Assembly: GCA_023397655.1 (NCBI GenBank)
Contig: JAEWTW010000057.1
Coordinates: 179,856-243,855 of the forward strand
Direction of reading: 5' to 3'
DNA length: 64,000 bases
From: Bacillota bacterium
Lineage (GTDB): Bacteria > Bacillota > Clostridia > Christensenellales > SZUA-584
Position 1 is the stretch's first letter. Each line of letters opens with the position of its first letter. The notes under the pieces were generated by a model that was not told the origin of the DNA, made no database searches, and saw only the letters and a list, made by a program, of their open reading frames with translations. The position numbers and the translations under genes are program-made. Shown here one piece after another: positions 42,034 through 52,089 of this stretch.

Positions 42034-42072
42034 TTGATATTGTCGAATCTATGCAGTAGAATGATACTGCAT
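42034..42072 (+). promoter_or_regulatory. Promoter of the galT operon with palindromic operator
   Basis: TTGATA (42034-42039), 17 bases, TAGAAT (42057-42062). The -10 lies inside a perfect palindrome, ATGCAGTA-GAATGA-TACTGCAT (42051-42072). A repressor bound there would block polymerase. The sequence is not a LacI-type or cre consensus and no regulator gene is adjacent. Confidence 0.6.
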
Positions 42073-42161
42073 TTGCACGAAATTGAAAGTATGTTTTGAA
42101 TAAACACATTGAGGCAGCGGAAACCGGCTGCCTTTTCATCACATCAGCGCAGGAGGCAATA

Positions 42162-43139
42162 ATGGCAGAGCTTCGGTATCATCCATTTATCAAGGACTGG
42201 ATCATGATCGCATCGCACCGGCAGGCACGCCCGCAGATGCCAAAAGACTGGTGCCCGTTTTGCGCGGGCTCGGGACGAGTGCCGGACAACTACGACGTAT
42301 TAAAATACGACAACGATTTTCCCGCGCTGTCGCCCCAGCCGCCCGAACCGGATGATGTGGCGACGGATTTCTTCCAAACGCGGCCGGCATACGGCAAGTG
42401 CGAGGTGATACTGTATTCACCCGATCACAACACCACGCTGCCGCAGCTGCCGTTGCCGCACGTGCACAAGCTGGTGAAGCTGTGGCAGCAGCGGTTTGAG
42501 GAACTGAGCAAAGACAAAAACGTCAGATACGTCTACATATTCGAAAACCGGGGCAAAGAGGTGGGCGTCACGATGCCGCACCCGCACGGCCAGATATATG
42601 CTTATCCGTTCCTGCCCAAGAAGCTGGCGTTGGAGACGGATGCCGCCAAAGAGCACCTTGCGGAAAAGGGTAGCTGCCTGTTCTGCCACTGGCGGGACGA
42701 GGAGCTGCAGGACGGGCGGCGCGTGATATTCGAGAACGAGCACTTTGCGGTAATACTGCCCTTCTTTACGGAGTACCCGTATGGCGTGTACATCATCAGC
42801 AAGGCGCACAAGCCGTACATCACGGACTTCAGCGAAGCGGAGAGCCTCGCATTGGCGGAAGCTGTACGCGATACCGTGGGCATGCTGGACAGCCTGTTCG
42901 GTAAGCCGTTCCCGTACATGATGTGCATGCACAACGCGCCGGTGAACGGGGAAGACCCGTCGGCATACTACCACTTCCATATCGAATTCTTCCCGCCGCT
43001 GCGTTCCGCCGAACAGATCAAGTACAACGCGTCCAGCGAGACGGGCGCGTGGGCGCACTGCAACACAACCGCGCCGGAGGACAAGGCGGTCGAGCTCCGG
43101 GACGCCTACAAACGCTTTAAAGCGGAGGACAAGTCATGA
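42162..43139 (+). CDS. galT: Galactose-1-phosphate uridylyltransferase
   Basis: A protein of 325 residues from ATG 42162 with AGGAGG upstream. A zinc-type WCPFCAGS motif is near residue 30 and the active-site HPHGQ (MPHPHGQIYAYP) near 145. A second CLFC zinc pair is near 180. It exchanges UMP between UDP-glucose and galactose-1-phosphate in the Leloir pathway. It overlaps galK by 4 bases. Confidence 0.95.
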   Translation: MAELRYHPFIKDWIMIASHRQARPQMPKDWCPFCAGSGRVPDNYDVLKYDNDFPALSPQPPEPDDVATDFFQTRPAYGKCEVILYSPDHNTTLPQLPLPHVHKLVKLWQQRFEELSKDKNVRYVYIFENRGKEVGVTMPHPHGQIYAYPFLPKKLALETDAAKEHLAEKGSCLFCHWRDEELQDGRRVIFENEHFAVILPFFTEYPYGVYIISKAHKPYITDFSEAESLALAEAVRDTVGMLDSLFGKPFPYMMCMHNAPVNGEDPSAYYHFHIEFFPPLRSAEQIKYNASSETGAWAHCNTTAPEDKAVELRDAYKRFKAEDKS

Positions 43140-44314
43140 CGAACAACGAACTGGTCAAGCTGTTTCTGGACATCTACAGCGGCAGCGACGCGGTCGTTCG
43201 CCTGTTCGAAGCGCCGGGACGCGTCAACCTGATCGGCGAGCACATCGACTACAACGGTGGACATGTGTTTCCCGCCGCGCTGGAGATGAAGAACACCGTC
43301 GTCGCGCGGCTGAACGGGTCGGACCGTATTAACATGGCGGTGACCAGCCTGCCCGACCGCGTAAGCGCCAACATTGTTGCGTTGGGGGAGTATAAGCACC
43401 TGCACTGGGGGAGCTATCAGATCGGCGTGGCATCTATGCTGCAGCAGGCGGGCTTTGAGATAAACGGCTGCGACCTGCTGTACCACGGCACCGTGCCGTA
43501 CGGCGCGGGTTTGTCGTCATCCGCGTCCATCGAGGTGGCCACCGCACTGGCGCTGGTGAAGCTGGGCGGCACGGAAAGCCCGGACAGGGTGCAGATCGCG
43601 CGGCTGTGCCAGAAGACGGAGAACGAGTATGTGGGCATGAGCTGCGGAATCATGGATCAGTTCGTATCCGCGATGGGCAGGAAGGATCACGCGCTGTTCC
43701 TCGACTGCAGCACGCTGGAATTCGAGTATGTGCCGCTGGAACTCGGTGACTGCACCATCGTGATCACCAACACTAACGCGCCCCACAAACTGACGCATTC
43801 GCAGTACAACCAGCGTCGGCAGGAGTGCGAGCAGGCATTAGCGGTGATCAACGCGAACGGTGGCAGCTACCAATACCTGTGCGAGATGTCCATGAACGAC
43901 CTCATGGGATATCAGCAATACCTGACGGACAAGACGCTCTGGCGGCGCGCGCGGCATTGCGTGACGGAGGAGGCGCGGACAGTGCAGTCACTCAAGGCGC
44001 TGCAAAGGGGCGATATTTCGGCTTTCGGCAAACTGCTGGCCGAAGCACACATCTCCATGCGCGATGACTACGAGGCCACCGGGCGCGAGCTGGACGCTGT
44101 GTTCGATATCGCGATGGGGCTGCCCGGCGTACTGGGTTCCCGCATGACGGGCGGCGGCTTCGGCGGGTGCAATATCAGCATCGTGGAGAAGAGCCGCGTG
44201 GAGGAATTCAAGGCCGCCATGGCGAAACAATACAGAGAAGCAACGGGCATTGAACCCGCTTTCTATCAGTCCGACGCGGGCAGCGGCGCACGCGAGGTGA
44301 CGGACTGGCGATAA
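43136..44314 (+). CDS. galK: Galactokinase
   Basis: A protein of 392 residues of the GHMP family: GRVNLIGEHIDYNGG (galactokinase signature), PYGAGLSSSASIEVA (ATP loop) and RMTGGGFGGCNIS. It phosphorylates galactose at C1 with ATP. The ATG overlaps the galT stop. galE is not in this operon, so UDP-galactose must be epimerised by an enzyme encoded elsewhere. Confidence 0.96.
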   Translation: MTNNELVKLFLDIYSGSDAVVRLFEAPGRVNLIGEHIDYNGGHVFPAALEMKNTVVARLNGSDRINMAVTSLPDRVSANIVALGEYKHLHWGSYQIGVASMLQQAGFEINGCDLLYHGTVPYGAGLSSSASIEVATALALVKLGGTESPDRVQIARLCQKTENEYVGMSCGIMDQFVSAMGRKDHALFLDCSTLEFEYVPLELGDCTIVITNTNAPHKLTHSQYNQRRQECEQALAVINANGGSYQYLCEMSMNDLMGYQQYLTDKTLWRRARHCVTEEARTVQSLKALQRGDISAFGKLLAEAHISMRDDYEATGRELDAVFDIAMGLPGVLGSRMTGGGFGGCNISIVEKSRVEEFKAAMAKQYREATGIEPAFYQSDAGSGAREVTDWR

Positions 44315-44339
44315 CTGTACAACCGAGGAGGTTTCGCGT

Positions 44340-45620
44340 ATGTCTTTCAGGCTGGACGGCATGGAACTGGGGGTCGCGTCCGCCGCGACGCAGATCGAAG
44401 GCGGCGTTTCTGACAACAGCTGGTACGACTGGTACCGGAAGGGCCATATCAAGGATGGCTCAGACCCGTCCGTTGCCAACCGGCACTACGAGCTATATGA
44501 GGAAGACATCCGCCTGATGCATGACATGGGCATCCGGCACTACCGGCTGGGCATCGAATGGGCGCGGCTAGAGCCGGAGCGCGGCGTATACGATGAGGCC
44601 GCGTTTGCCCACTACCGCGACGAACTGCAGCTGATGTTGTCGCTAGGTATCCGCCCGCTGCTCACGCTGCACCATTTCACCAACCCGATGTGGTTCGAGC
44701 TCATGGGCGCTTTCGAGAACCGCGCCTGTGTGGACATATTCCTGTCTTTCGTGGGTAAAGCCGTCGAAGCTTTCGGCGACCTTGTCAGCGAATACATCAC
44801 CATCAACGAGCCTAACGTGTATGCCACCAGCGGCTTCTTCTTCGGCGAGTGGCCGCCGGGAAAGAAGTCGCTTTTTTCTGCGCTGCGCGTGATGGGCAAC
44901 ATGTGCGAGTGTCACATCAAAGCGTACGAGCTGATTCACCGTAAGCGCAAAGAGATGGGGTATGCCGATACCCGCGTCAGCTACGCGCACCACATGCGCG
45001 TGTTCGTGCCGATGAACCCGAAAAGCATCGTTGACCGTATCGGCGCGCGACTGATGCGCCGCCTGTTCCAGACTTCATTGAATAGTGCGTATCTGACGGG
45101 GCGCGGCGGATTTCCTCTGCGGCGCATCAGGGGTATTAAAGATAAGCTGTACTGCGACTTCCACGCGGTCAACTACTACAGCCGAACGGCGGCGAAGGGC
45201 ATGAGCGCGGGCTACCTGCCCGGCGTGCCGGTGAACGACCTCGACTGGGAGATATACCCGGACGGCATCGTGCAGTGCGCGAAGGAGCTATACGACCTTG
45301 CAAAGCTACCGGTGTACATCACCGAGAACGGCACATGTGACAACACCGACGCCTTCCGCAGCCGTTATGTCTACGAGCACCTCGAAGCGCTGCGCGGCAG
45401 CAGCCTACCGGCGGAGCGGTATTACCACTGGTGCTTCACCGACAACTTTGAGTGGGTGGAGGGCAATTCCGCCCGATTCGGCTTTGTGCATGTAGATTAT
45501 GACACACAAAAGAGGACTGTCAAGAAAAGCGGCGAATTCTATACGAGAATGATCAACGAGGGCGGCGTTTCGCAGAGCCTTTTCGATGAATACTGCGCCA
45601 CAGAATACAACGTAAAATGA
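44340..45620 (+). CDS. GH1 family beta-glycosidase
   Basis: A protein of 426 residues. The GH1 acid/base Glu is in TINEPN (about residue 158) and the nucleophile in YITENGTCD (about 330). GVASAATQIEGG at the start and NFEWVEGNSARFGFVHVD near the end are standard. There is no signal peptide, so it acts on imported disaccharides or phospho-free beta-glycosides. Among galT, galK and a GPH symporter it probably cleaves a beta-galactoside or beta-glucoside. GGAGG lies 8 bases before the ATG. Confidence 0.92.
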   Translation: MSFRLDGMELGVASAATQIEGGVSDNSWYDWYRKGHIKDGSDPSVANRHYELYEEDIRLMHDMGIRHYRLGIEWARLEPERGVYDEAAFAHYRDELQLMLSLGIRPLLTLHHFTNPMWFELMGAFENRACVDIFLSFVGKAVEAFGDLVSEYITINEPNVYATSGFFFGEWPPGKKSLFSALRVMGNMCECHIKAYELIHRKRKEMGYADTRVSYAHHMRVFVPMNPKSIVDRIGARLMRRLFQTSLNSAYLTGRGGFPLRRIRGIKDKLYCDFHAVNYYSRTAAKGMSAGYLPGVPVNDLDWEIYPDGIVQCAKELYDLAKLPVYITENGTCDNTDAFRSRYVYEHLEALRGSSLPAERYYHWCFTDNFEWVEGNSARFGFVHVDYDTQKRTVKKSGEFYTRMINEGGVSQSLFDEYCATEYNVK

Positions 45621-45629
45621 TTTGGAGCT

Positions 45630-47144
45630 ATGCTCCGTTTACATTACTTTGAAGGCGGTATCAGAAAGCTTATGGAATTCATACTGTATGCAGTTATTGC
45701 ACTGATCGTCTTGTTTACTTTATACTTTGCCATTTGGGGCAAGCGAAACGCGAAGAATACGTTCTTCTTCGGCATGGGCACCATCGGGCGCGACATGTTC
45801 TACTCTCTGGAAAGCATGTTCCTGATGTTCTACCTCACCGAAGTGCTCAACCTGTCGGACACGATGTTTGCGGTGGTGGGCACCGTGCTGACGGTCCTAC
45901 GCGTGTTCGACGCGCTGAACGACCCTGTCATGGGTCTGATCGTGGACAACACCAAGTCCCGCTATGGCAAATACAAGCCGTGGATCGTGGTGGGCGCGCT
46001 CACGAGCGCCATATTCATGATACTGCTGTTCTCCAACTTCGGGCAGGACCCCGCCGCGCTTCAGGGAAATACGGTGGACGTGCTCTACGTGGTGCTCTTC
46101 GGTGTCTGCTATCTGGCTTGGGACATCACCTACGGCTTGAACGACATCGCCTACTGGTCGATGCTGCCCGCGCTGACTTTGGACCAGAAGCAGCGTGAGA
46201 AGATCGGCTCCTTCGCCCGCATCTGCGCCAACATCGGCCTGTTTGCCGTGGTGGTAGCGATACTGCCGGTGGCGAACTCTCTGGCAGATACCGTCGGGAG
46301 CCTGCAGCAGAGCTGGTTTTATATCGCCGTTGCAGTTGCGGTGCTGATGATCGGTTTCCAGATGTATACCGTATTCGGTGCGAAGGAATACCGCGGCGAA
46401 TTCAAGGAAGAGGATAAGACGACGCTGCGCGACATGTTCCGCGCGCTGGTTAAAAACGACCAGCTGCTGTTCACCGTGATATCGATGGCGCTGTTCGTGA
46501 TCGGCTACATGACCACAACGAGCTTCGGAACGTATTACTTCAAATACGCCTACAGGGACGAGAACATGTACTCGATGTTCGCGCTTGTGCTCGGTGTATC
46601 GCAGATCGCTGCGCTCATCGTATTCCCGCTCATCAGCAAGTTGATGTCACGGCGTCTGTTCTACACCATCGCGACGGGGCTGGTGCTGGCGGGCTACGGC
46701 CTGTTCTTCTTCTCGCCGATGAACATGATACCTATCGGCATCGCAGGCGTGCTGCTGTTCGTAGGCGAAGCGTTCATACAGCTGCTGATGCTGATGTTCC
46801 TGTCCGACACCATTGAATACGGCCAGTGGAAGCTGGGCAAGCGCAACCAGGCGGTCACGCTCTCCGTGCAGCCGCTCATCAACAAGATCGGCGGCGCGAT
46901 TGCGACAGGCATCATGACGGTCACGCTGCTCATCTCAGGCATCAACAGGGCCGAAACCCCGGACGATGTAACGACGGAAGGGCTGCTGATACTCAAAATG
47001 GCGATGTTCATCGTCCCGCTGATATGCATTATCGCGGGTTACATACTGTACCGCTACAAGTATAAGATAGACAAGAAGTTCTATGACCGGATCGTGGCGG
47101 ACCTCGCTGCGAGAGGAGACATCAAAAGCGATATAGCGGAGTGA
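45630..47144 (+). CDS. GPH-family (MelB-like) sugar:cation symporter
   Basis: A protein of 504 residues if ATG 45630 is used, whose GGAG is only 2 bases away. ATG 45672 (MEFILYAVIALIVLF) is the alternative and begins at the first helix. It has about 13 membrane helices. The GPH motifs RVFDALNDPVMGLIVDNTKSRYGKYKPW and DTIEYGQWKLGKRNQAV are clear. This family imports di- or oligosaccharides with Na or H. It is the last gene of the galT operon and probably brings in the substrate of the GH1 enzyme, possibly also of the alpha-galactosidase on the other strand. Confidence 0.9.
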   Translation: MLRLHYFEGGIRKLMEFILYAVIALIVLFTLYFAIWGKRNAKNTFFFGMGTIGRDMFYSLESMFLMFYLTEVLNLSDTMFAVVGTVLTVLRVFDALNDPVMGLIVDNTKSRYGKYKPWIVVGALTSAIFMILLFSNFGQDPAALQGNTVDVLYVVLFGVCYLAWDITYGLNDIAYWSMLPALTLDQKQREKIGSFARICANIGLFAVVVAILPVANSLADTVGSLQQSWFYIAVAVAVLMIGFQMYTVFGAKEYRGEFKEEDKTTLRDMFRALVKNDQLLFTVISMALFVIGYMTTTSFGTYYFKYAYRDENMYSMFALVLGVSQIAALIVFPLISKLMSRRLFYTIATGLVLAGYGLFFFSPMNMIPIGIAGVLLFVGEAFIQLLMLMFLSDTIEYGQWKLGKRNQAVTLSVQPLINKIGGAIATGIMTVTLLISGINRAETPDDVTTEGLLILKMAMFIVPLICIIAGYILYRYKYKIDKKFYDRIVADLAARGDIKSDIAE

Positions 47145-47211
47145 AATTTCAGCTAGACGGATTGCAATTACGTGTCTATCTATCAGCCTGTGGCGATTAT
47201 TTAAATTCTAC

Positions 47212-47239
47212 ACCTTCCTCCTATAAGAGGGAGGTTTTT
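47212..47239. terminator. Terminator of the galT operon
   Basis: ACCTTCCTC and GAGGGAGGT pair (one G-U) around CTATAA, followed by TTTTATTT. It abuts the end of the minus-strand lipoprotein gene. Confidence 0.75.
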
Positions 47240-47828
47240 ATTTGCGATCAGAAGGTGAAATTTTGAGGTAAACACCCCATGTAACAGCATTAATGTCGTT
47301 GCCTCCATGGAATTCAATTATTAAATTGTTTAAAGTGTATTGTAAGAAATATATTTCTGTACCATCAAGATAACCTTCTTGTATTTCAGTATCCCCTAAA
47401 ACGTTGATAACGTCATTAAAATCAGAATCTTCGTTGAGTCCTCGAAAATCAAAATTTTCGATGAGGATATAATCTATTGGTACTTCAGGCTTTGGTATTT
47501 TATGATATTTATAATAACCATCACCATGATATATCAATGATAATTCAAGGTAATCGCAGGAAGCATAATACCGCCAGGAAGGATCACTTGACGATTCAAT
47601 GTTAATCCCAAGCAATGCATGAAGATTATCCGGAGGTATGGACATTATATAATTAATATCGTCAGTAGTGATTGTCTTTGAAATACTCTCTCCGGTTCCA
47701 CAGCTTTGGTAAAATACTTGAGGTGTTAAGTAGGCTGTTTCGGCAGAAATCGGAAAGTCACCTGAAGGACTTTTGGCTGTACAAGATGCAAAAAGTAATG
47801 TAATTAAAATCAAGAATAGCTTCTTCAT
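47238..47828 (-). CDS. Hypothetical lipoprotein C
   Basis: A protein of 196 residues from ATG 47828, with AGGAG 7 bases upstream. The signal peptide MKKLFLILITLLFASC gives lipobox FASC at Cys16. The mature part is acidic and predicted to be alpha/beta, with no recognised domain. Its AT-rich composition differs from the sugar genes on both sides, which suggests separate acquisition. It shows no clear similarity to the lipoprotein pair at 11240 and 12128. Confidence 0.65.
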   Translation of the reverse strand: MKKLFLILITLLFASCTAKSPSGDFPISAETAYLTPQVFYQSCGTGESISKTITTDDINYIMSIPPDNLHALLGINIESSSDPSWRYYASCDYLELSLIYHGDGYYKYHKIPKPEVPIDYILIENFDFRGLNEDSDFNDVINVLGDTEIQEGYLDGTEIYFLQYTLNNLIIEFHGGNDINAVTWGVYLKISPSDRK

Positions 47829-47932
47829 AATGCCACTCCTAAAAACAAACATGACTAATAATAGCATAATTATCTGTTATTATAAATACTTGAAAATATT
47901 AATCCGCTGCTAGCATAGATAATGGGTGGTGT

Positions 47933-50287
47933 TTAGGACGTAGGCTGGTCTATTTCCAACTGCTTCGTGATCACATACAGATTGGAACCGAAGTCGCCCA
48001 GCAGGCGTGTGCGGTCGTTGTAATGGCTGCCGATGAACTGGTTATTGAGACGCAGGCCCGCGTTCAGCATATCGCCGCGGCATTCGTAGGTTTCCACGCA
48101 GTCGGTAAGAGCGTAGAACCGCCCCACGGTGCGCAGCACAAATCCGTCCGGGTTCAGCTCGATTGGCATGATGTGCTTGATCAAACCGCCGAAACGCTTG
48201 ATAAACAGGCTCTGCGGGCGCGTGCGGACAGTATAGCGGCTGACGGGGTCGAAGCCGGTCAAAGGGAGGCGATCGTAGCCTTGCGCCGCATCCTCCTGAG
48301 ACTGGAAGAAACCGGCCACCGCCTCGCCGCCATCCGCCGCCATGCACTGCCAGTGCCGCTGGTTGGGCCGCAGGGCGGGCAGGCGCGTGAACCGCCCGTA
48401 CTGGAACGTGCGCCGATGTGCCTTATAAAACGCAATCTGCGCTTTGATTTCCTTTTTCTCCACATGAGATAAGTACTTCAAATCCATCTCATAGCCGAGA
48501 CAGCCGAAACAGGATACGTTGAAGCGTGTGGTGAGCGGCGTGTTGCGCAGCGTCTGCTGGTGAGGCGCTTCCGAGACGTGCGCGCCCATCGTCGAGAGGG
48601 GATAAAGGTGCGACAGCCCGTCCTGTATTTTCAGTCGTTCAATAGGATCGGTGTCGTCTGACGACCACACCTGCGGTGAGAAGCACAGAATTCCGAGATC
48701 GAAGCGGTTACCGCCCGACGAGCAGCTTTCGAACAATATGTGCGGGCGCGGCCGGAATATGCGCGAAAGTACGTCGTACAGCCCCAGCATGTAACGGTGG
48801 AAGAACTCGCCTTGATTGTGCAGCAGAGGGGAATACGCGTCGCTGATGTGGCGGTTCATGTCCCACTTCACGTAAGCGACGTCCGCTTCGTCGAGTATGC
48901 GCGTTACGTTTTCCACGATATAGTCGCGCACCGCCGGGTTGCATAGGTCCAGCACCAGCTGATTGCGGCCAAGACACGGCTTTTTGCCCGGCGTGGTCAC
49001 CGCCCATTCAGGATGGGAACGGTACAACTCACTGTCCGGGTTTACCATCTCCGGCTCAAACCACAGGCCGAAGCTCATACCCGTTTTGCGCACTTTATCT
49101 GCAAAGTGCTTCATGCCGCCCGGCAGCTTGCGTTTGTTGACGGCATAGTCTCCGAGGCTGCAGGTGTCGCTTTTGCGCTTGCCGAACCAGCCGTCGTCCA
49201 ACACGAACAGCTCCACGCCCAGTCGTTTTGCTTGGCGCGCCAGCCGCAGCAGCTTGCGCTGGTTAAACTTGAAGAAGTGCGCCTCCCAGTTGTTGATGAG
49301 CACCGGACGCTCTTTTTCCTTCCAGTCGCCGCGCACGATATGGCGGTTGACGAAGTCGTGGAAACGTGCGCTGAGACCGCTGAAACCGCCGCTGCTGAAC
49401 GTCATCACCGCTTCGGGCGTCTCGAAGCGTTCACCCTGATTTAGCGTCCATTCGAAGCAGTGAGGGCTGATGCCCAGTTGCACGCGCAGTATGTCCTGCG
49501 CGGACAGCTCCGCCGCGCCGTAGTGGTTGCCGCTGTACACGAGATTGAAGCCGTATACGCGTCCGTGCGCCTCGCTCGCGCCCGTCTCGGCCAGCAGAAA
49601 ACCGGGGTTGTGCCGGTTGCTGCTCGCGCCTGTGGTGGACTCGTTAACGAACATGCCGTACTGCACGGGGCGCGTGTGCTTGTGCGCCTCTTTGATCCAG
49701 CCGCCGTCAAACGTGACCAGATCAAAGCTTAGATTGGGCATATCCACCATCATGCTCATTAGCCGCCGGATCACAAGCGGCTTGTCGTTATTGTTCACCA
49801 GCACCGCACGGCGCGTGATGAAATCGGTCTGCGCGTACACGGTATAGTTCAGCAGCAGTTGAACGCTGTTGGACTCGTCCTCCAGTGTGATCTCCAGCGT
49901 TTCGCATTCGGCTTCGCCGCCGTAAGCACAGGGCAGTGTTTCCATCGGCACATAGCCGGGCAGTACGCGGTGCGAGCGGTAAACGAAGTCGCACGCGAAG
50001 CTGCCGTCCGGCATCTTCAGCTCGGCGGGGGAATGGCGGTAGTCGCCGCGGCCTATGCCCGACCATTCCAGCGCCATCGTGTCGAGACAATACGTCGCAT
50101 CCGATTCGTCATAAAGCACACTGCTGCCGTACATCGCGGTGCGCTTAAGTGCCAGCGGCTCCGCATCCTGCGCGGCCAGACGCTCACCGTAATGGATATG
50201 CTCGAGATGCCCGAACTTCGTCACGCGGAACCAGTAGCTGGTGGTGTCGGTGGTCAGGCGGAACACGCCATCCTGTACGTCGATCAT
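47933..50287 (-). CDS. GH36 alpha-galactosidase
   Basis: A protein of 784 residues, somewhat longer than typical AgaA (about 730). An N-terminal beta-sandwich (1-320) precedes the barrel with VELFVLDDGWFGKR, the nucleophile Asp in YVKWDMNRHISD, CSSGGNRFD and the acid/base Asp in WSSDDTDPIERL. It removes alpha-1,6-linked galactose from melibiose, raffinose and similar sugars. There is no signal peptide, so it acts inside the cell. The ATG overlaps the GH13 stop by 4 bases. The galactose released feeds galK on the opposite strand. Confidence 0.94.
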   Translation of the reverse strand: MIDVQDGVFRLTTDTTSYWFRVTKFGHLEHIHYGERLAAQDAEPLALKRTAMYGSSVLYDESDATYCLDTMALEWSGIGRGDYRHSPAELKMPDGSFACDFVYRSHRVLPGYVPMETLPCAYGGEAECETLEITLEDESNSVQLLLNYTVYAQTDFITRRAVLVNNNDKPLVIRRLMSMMVDMPNLSFDLVTFDGGWIKEAHKHTRPVQYGMFVNESTTGASSNRHNPGFLLAETGASEAHGRVYGFNLVYSGNHYGAAELSAQDILRVQLGISPHCFEWTLNQGERFETPEAVMTFSSGGFSGLSARFHDFVNRHIVRGDWKEKERPVLINNWEAHFFKFNQRKLLRLARQAKRLGVELFVLDDGWFGKRKSDTCSLGDYAVNKRKLPGGMKHFADKVRKTGMSFGLWFEPEMVNPDSELYRSHPEWAVTTPGKKPCLGRNQLVLDLCNPAVRDYIVENVTRILDEADVAYVKWDMNRHISDAYSPLLHNQGEFFHRYMLGLYDVLSRIFRPRPHILFESCSSGGNRFDLGILCFSPQVWSSDDTDPIERLKIQDGLSHLYPLSTMGAHVSEAPHQQTLRNTPLTTRFNVSCFGCLGYEMDLKYLSHVEKKEIKAQIAFYKAHRRTFQYGRFTRLPALRPNQRHWQCMAADGGEAVAGFFQSQEDAAQGYDRLPLTGFDPVSRYTVRTRPQSLFIKRFGGLIKHIMPIELNPDGFVLRTVGRFYALTDCVETYECRGDMLNAGLRLNNQFIGSHYNDRTRLLGDFGSNLYVITKQLEIDQPTS

Positions 50288-51900
50288 GGCTGAGCCTCCG
50301 TTTCCAGTATCACGGCCTCATACGGCTGCAGCGTCCCGTCATACGCCGTGCGTCCGTAGTTGGATATCAGCACGCTGCCGCTGCCCGGCACATGCCGGGG
50401 GTGTTTGCTGAAATTGAGCAAGACGCGGCAGGTTCTGCCGTCCAGCTCGCGGCGGTAGCAGAACAGGTGCTTGTCCGCCGTTTCCAGCACAAACGCGCCA
50501 TATTTGAGTACGTCGCTGCCCGCCCGCAGCGCGATCATCCGCTTGTAATAGCTGCGTACCGAGTCCGGGTCGTCCTTCTGCGCCGCCATGTTAATGCGCT
50601 TGTGGTTGCTGTTGACACCCAGCCACGGCGTGCCGGTGGTAAAGCCGCCGTGAGGGGAGGCGTTCCACTGCACCGGGGTACGGGCGTTGTCCCGCGAGCA
50701 GCGCTGCATCATACGCCAGCGGTAACCCTTGGGGATGTGCAGCTTCTTCGCCAGCTTGTCTATGTTGTGCGACTCCACGTCCTGCAGCTGGTCCAATCCG
50801 GTGAAGTCGAAGTTCGTCATACCGATCTCCTGACCCTGATAGATGAACGGCGTGCCACGGAGCGACAGCAGCATCGTGGCCAGCAGCTTGGCGGACTGCG
50901 CCCAGTATTCACCGTCGTCGCCGAAGCGCGAGACGGATCGCGGCTGGTCGTGGTTTTCCAGATAAAGCGCACACCATTCCAGCGCGTTCTGCCATTTGGT
51001 AATCGTTTTCCCGAAGCGCCCCACGTGGAACGGACGTTTAAACCATTTGACGAAGTATTGATCCGTCTCCATGTGCTCAAACGAGATGATGGTGTTCAGC
51101 TCGCCGCGCGCCGCGTCGCACAGGTCCTTGCCCATCTGCGGCGTGACGAATACTGTCTCGCCCACCGTGAAGCAGTCGTACTGTGACCACACTTCCCGGT
51201 TGAAGCCGCGGAGTATCTCGTGCGTGCCCGGCTGCGAGACGTAGTATTCGCTGCCTCGTATCAGCCGTTTGCTGTCTGCCAGAGACGACTTGGAGATGAT
51301 ATTGATCACGTCCAGCCGGAAGCCGGAGATACCCTTGTCCAGCCAGAAGCGCATGATGTCCTTGATTTCCTCATAAACCTTCGGGTTATTGTGATTGAGG
51401 TCGGGCTGCTTCTTCGCGAACAGGTGCAGGTAATATTCGTTGCTCTGTTCGTCGAACGTCCACGCGCTGCCGCCGAACAGGCTCATCCAGTTGTTGGGCG
51501 GGCCGCCGTTTTTGCCCGGACGCCATATGTAGTAATCGCGGTAAGGGCTCTGCCTGTCGCGGCTCAGTTTGAACCATTCGTGCTCGTCGGAGGTGTGATT
51601 GATCACGAGGTCCATCACCAGTTTGATGTCACGTTTGGCGGCCTCCGCGATCAGTGCGTCCATGTCCGCCATCGTTCCGTATTTGGGGTCGATGTCTCGG
51701 TAGTCGCTGATGTCGTAGCCGTTGTCCGCGTCGGGCGAGCAGTAGAGCGGGCTCAGCCAGATGATACCCACGCCGAGGTCAGCGAGGTCGTCCAGATGCG
51801 CGATGATACCGGGTATGTCGCCCAGACCGTCGCCGTTCGTGTCCGCAAAGCTTCTGGGATAGATCTGGTAGACCACGCGGTCCTGCCACCATTTTGCCAT
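50284..51900 (-). CDS. GH13 alpha-glucosidase (oligo-1,6-glucosidase type)
   Basis: A protein of 538 residues, cytoplasmic. The GH13 regions are DLVINHTSDEHEWF (I), GFRLDVINIISK with the nucleophile Asp (II), VGETVFV with the acid/base Glu (III) and ENHDQPRSVSRFG (IV). This is the GH13 subfamily 31 pattern, covering oligo-1,6-glucosidase, alpha-glucosidase and sucrose isomerase-like enzymes. ATG 51900 has GGAGG 10 bases upstream. It forms an operon with the alpha-galactosidase, so raffinose-type sugars could be taken apart to sucrose or glucose units. Confidence 0.94.
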   Translation of the reverse strand: MAKWWQDRVVYQIYPRSFADTNGDGLGDIPGIIAHLDDLADLGVGIIWLSPLYCSPDADNGYDISDYRDIDPKYGTMADMDALIAEAAKRDIKLVMDLVINHTSDEHEWFKLSRDRQSPYRDYYIWRPGKNGGPPNNWMSLFGGSAWTFDEQSNEYYLHLFAKKQPDLNHNNPKVYEEIKDIMRFWLDKGISGFRLDVINIISKSSLADSKRLIRGSEYYVSQPGTHEILRGFNREVWSQYDCFTVGETVFVTPQMGKDLCDAARGELNTIISFEHMETDQYFVKWFKRPFHVGRFGKTITKWQNALEWCALYLENHDQPRSVSRFGDDGEYWAQSAKLLATMLLSLRGTPFIYQGQEIGMTNFDFTGLDQLQDVESHNIDKLAKKLHIPKGYRWRMMQRCSRDNARTPVQWNASPHGGFTTGTPWLGVNSNHKRINMAAQKDDPDSVRSYYKRMIALRAGSDVLKYGAFVLETADKHLFCYRRELDGRTCRVLLNFSKHPRHVPGSGSVLISNYGRTAYDGTLQPYEAVILETEAQP

Positions 51901-52089
51901 CAGTGTCCAGCCTCCTCGCGATTTGTGAATTGGAAATGCATTTATGGGACAGTATCAGTCTAGTATAGAATGTGCGGTTTCGCAACAGCGGAAATACTGC
52001 CCTTAGCCAGCGATATGAGGGAAAAGATATTTACGATAGAATCGAGCACGTGGCAATTTAAAGAACAGAGTAAAATATTGCAAGATTAC

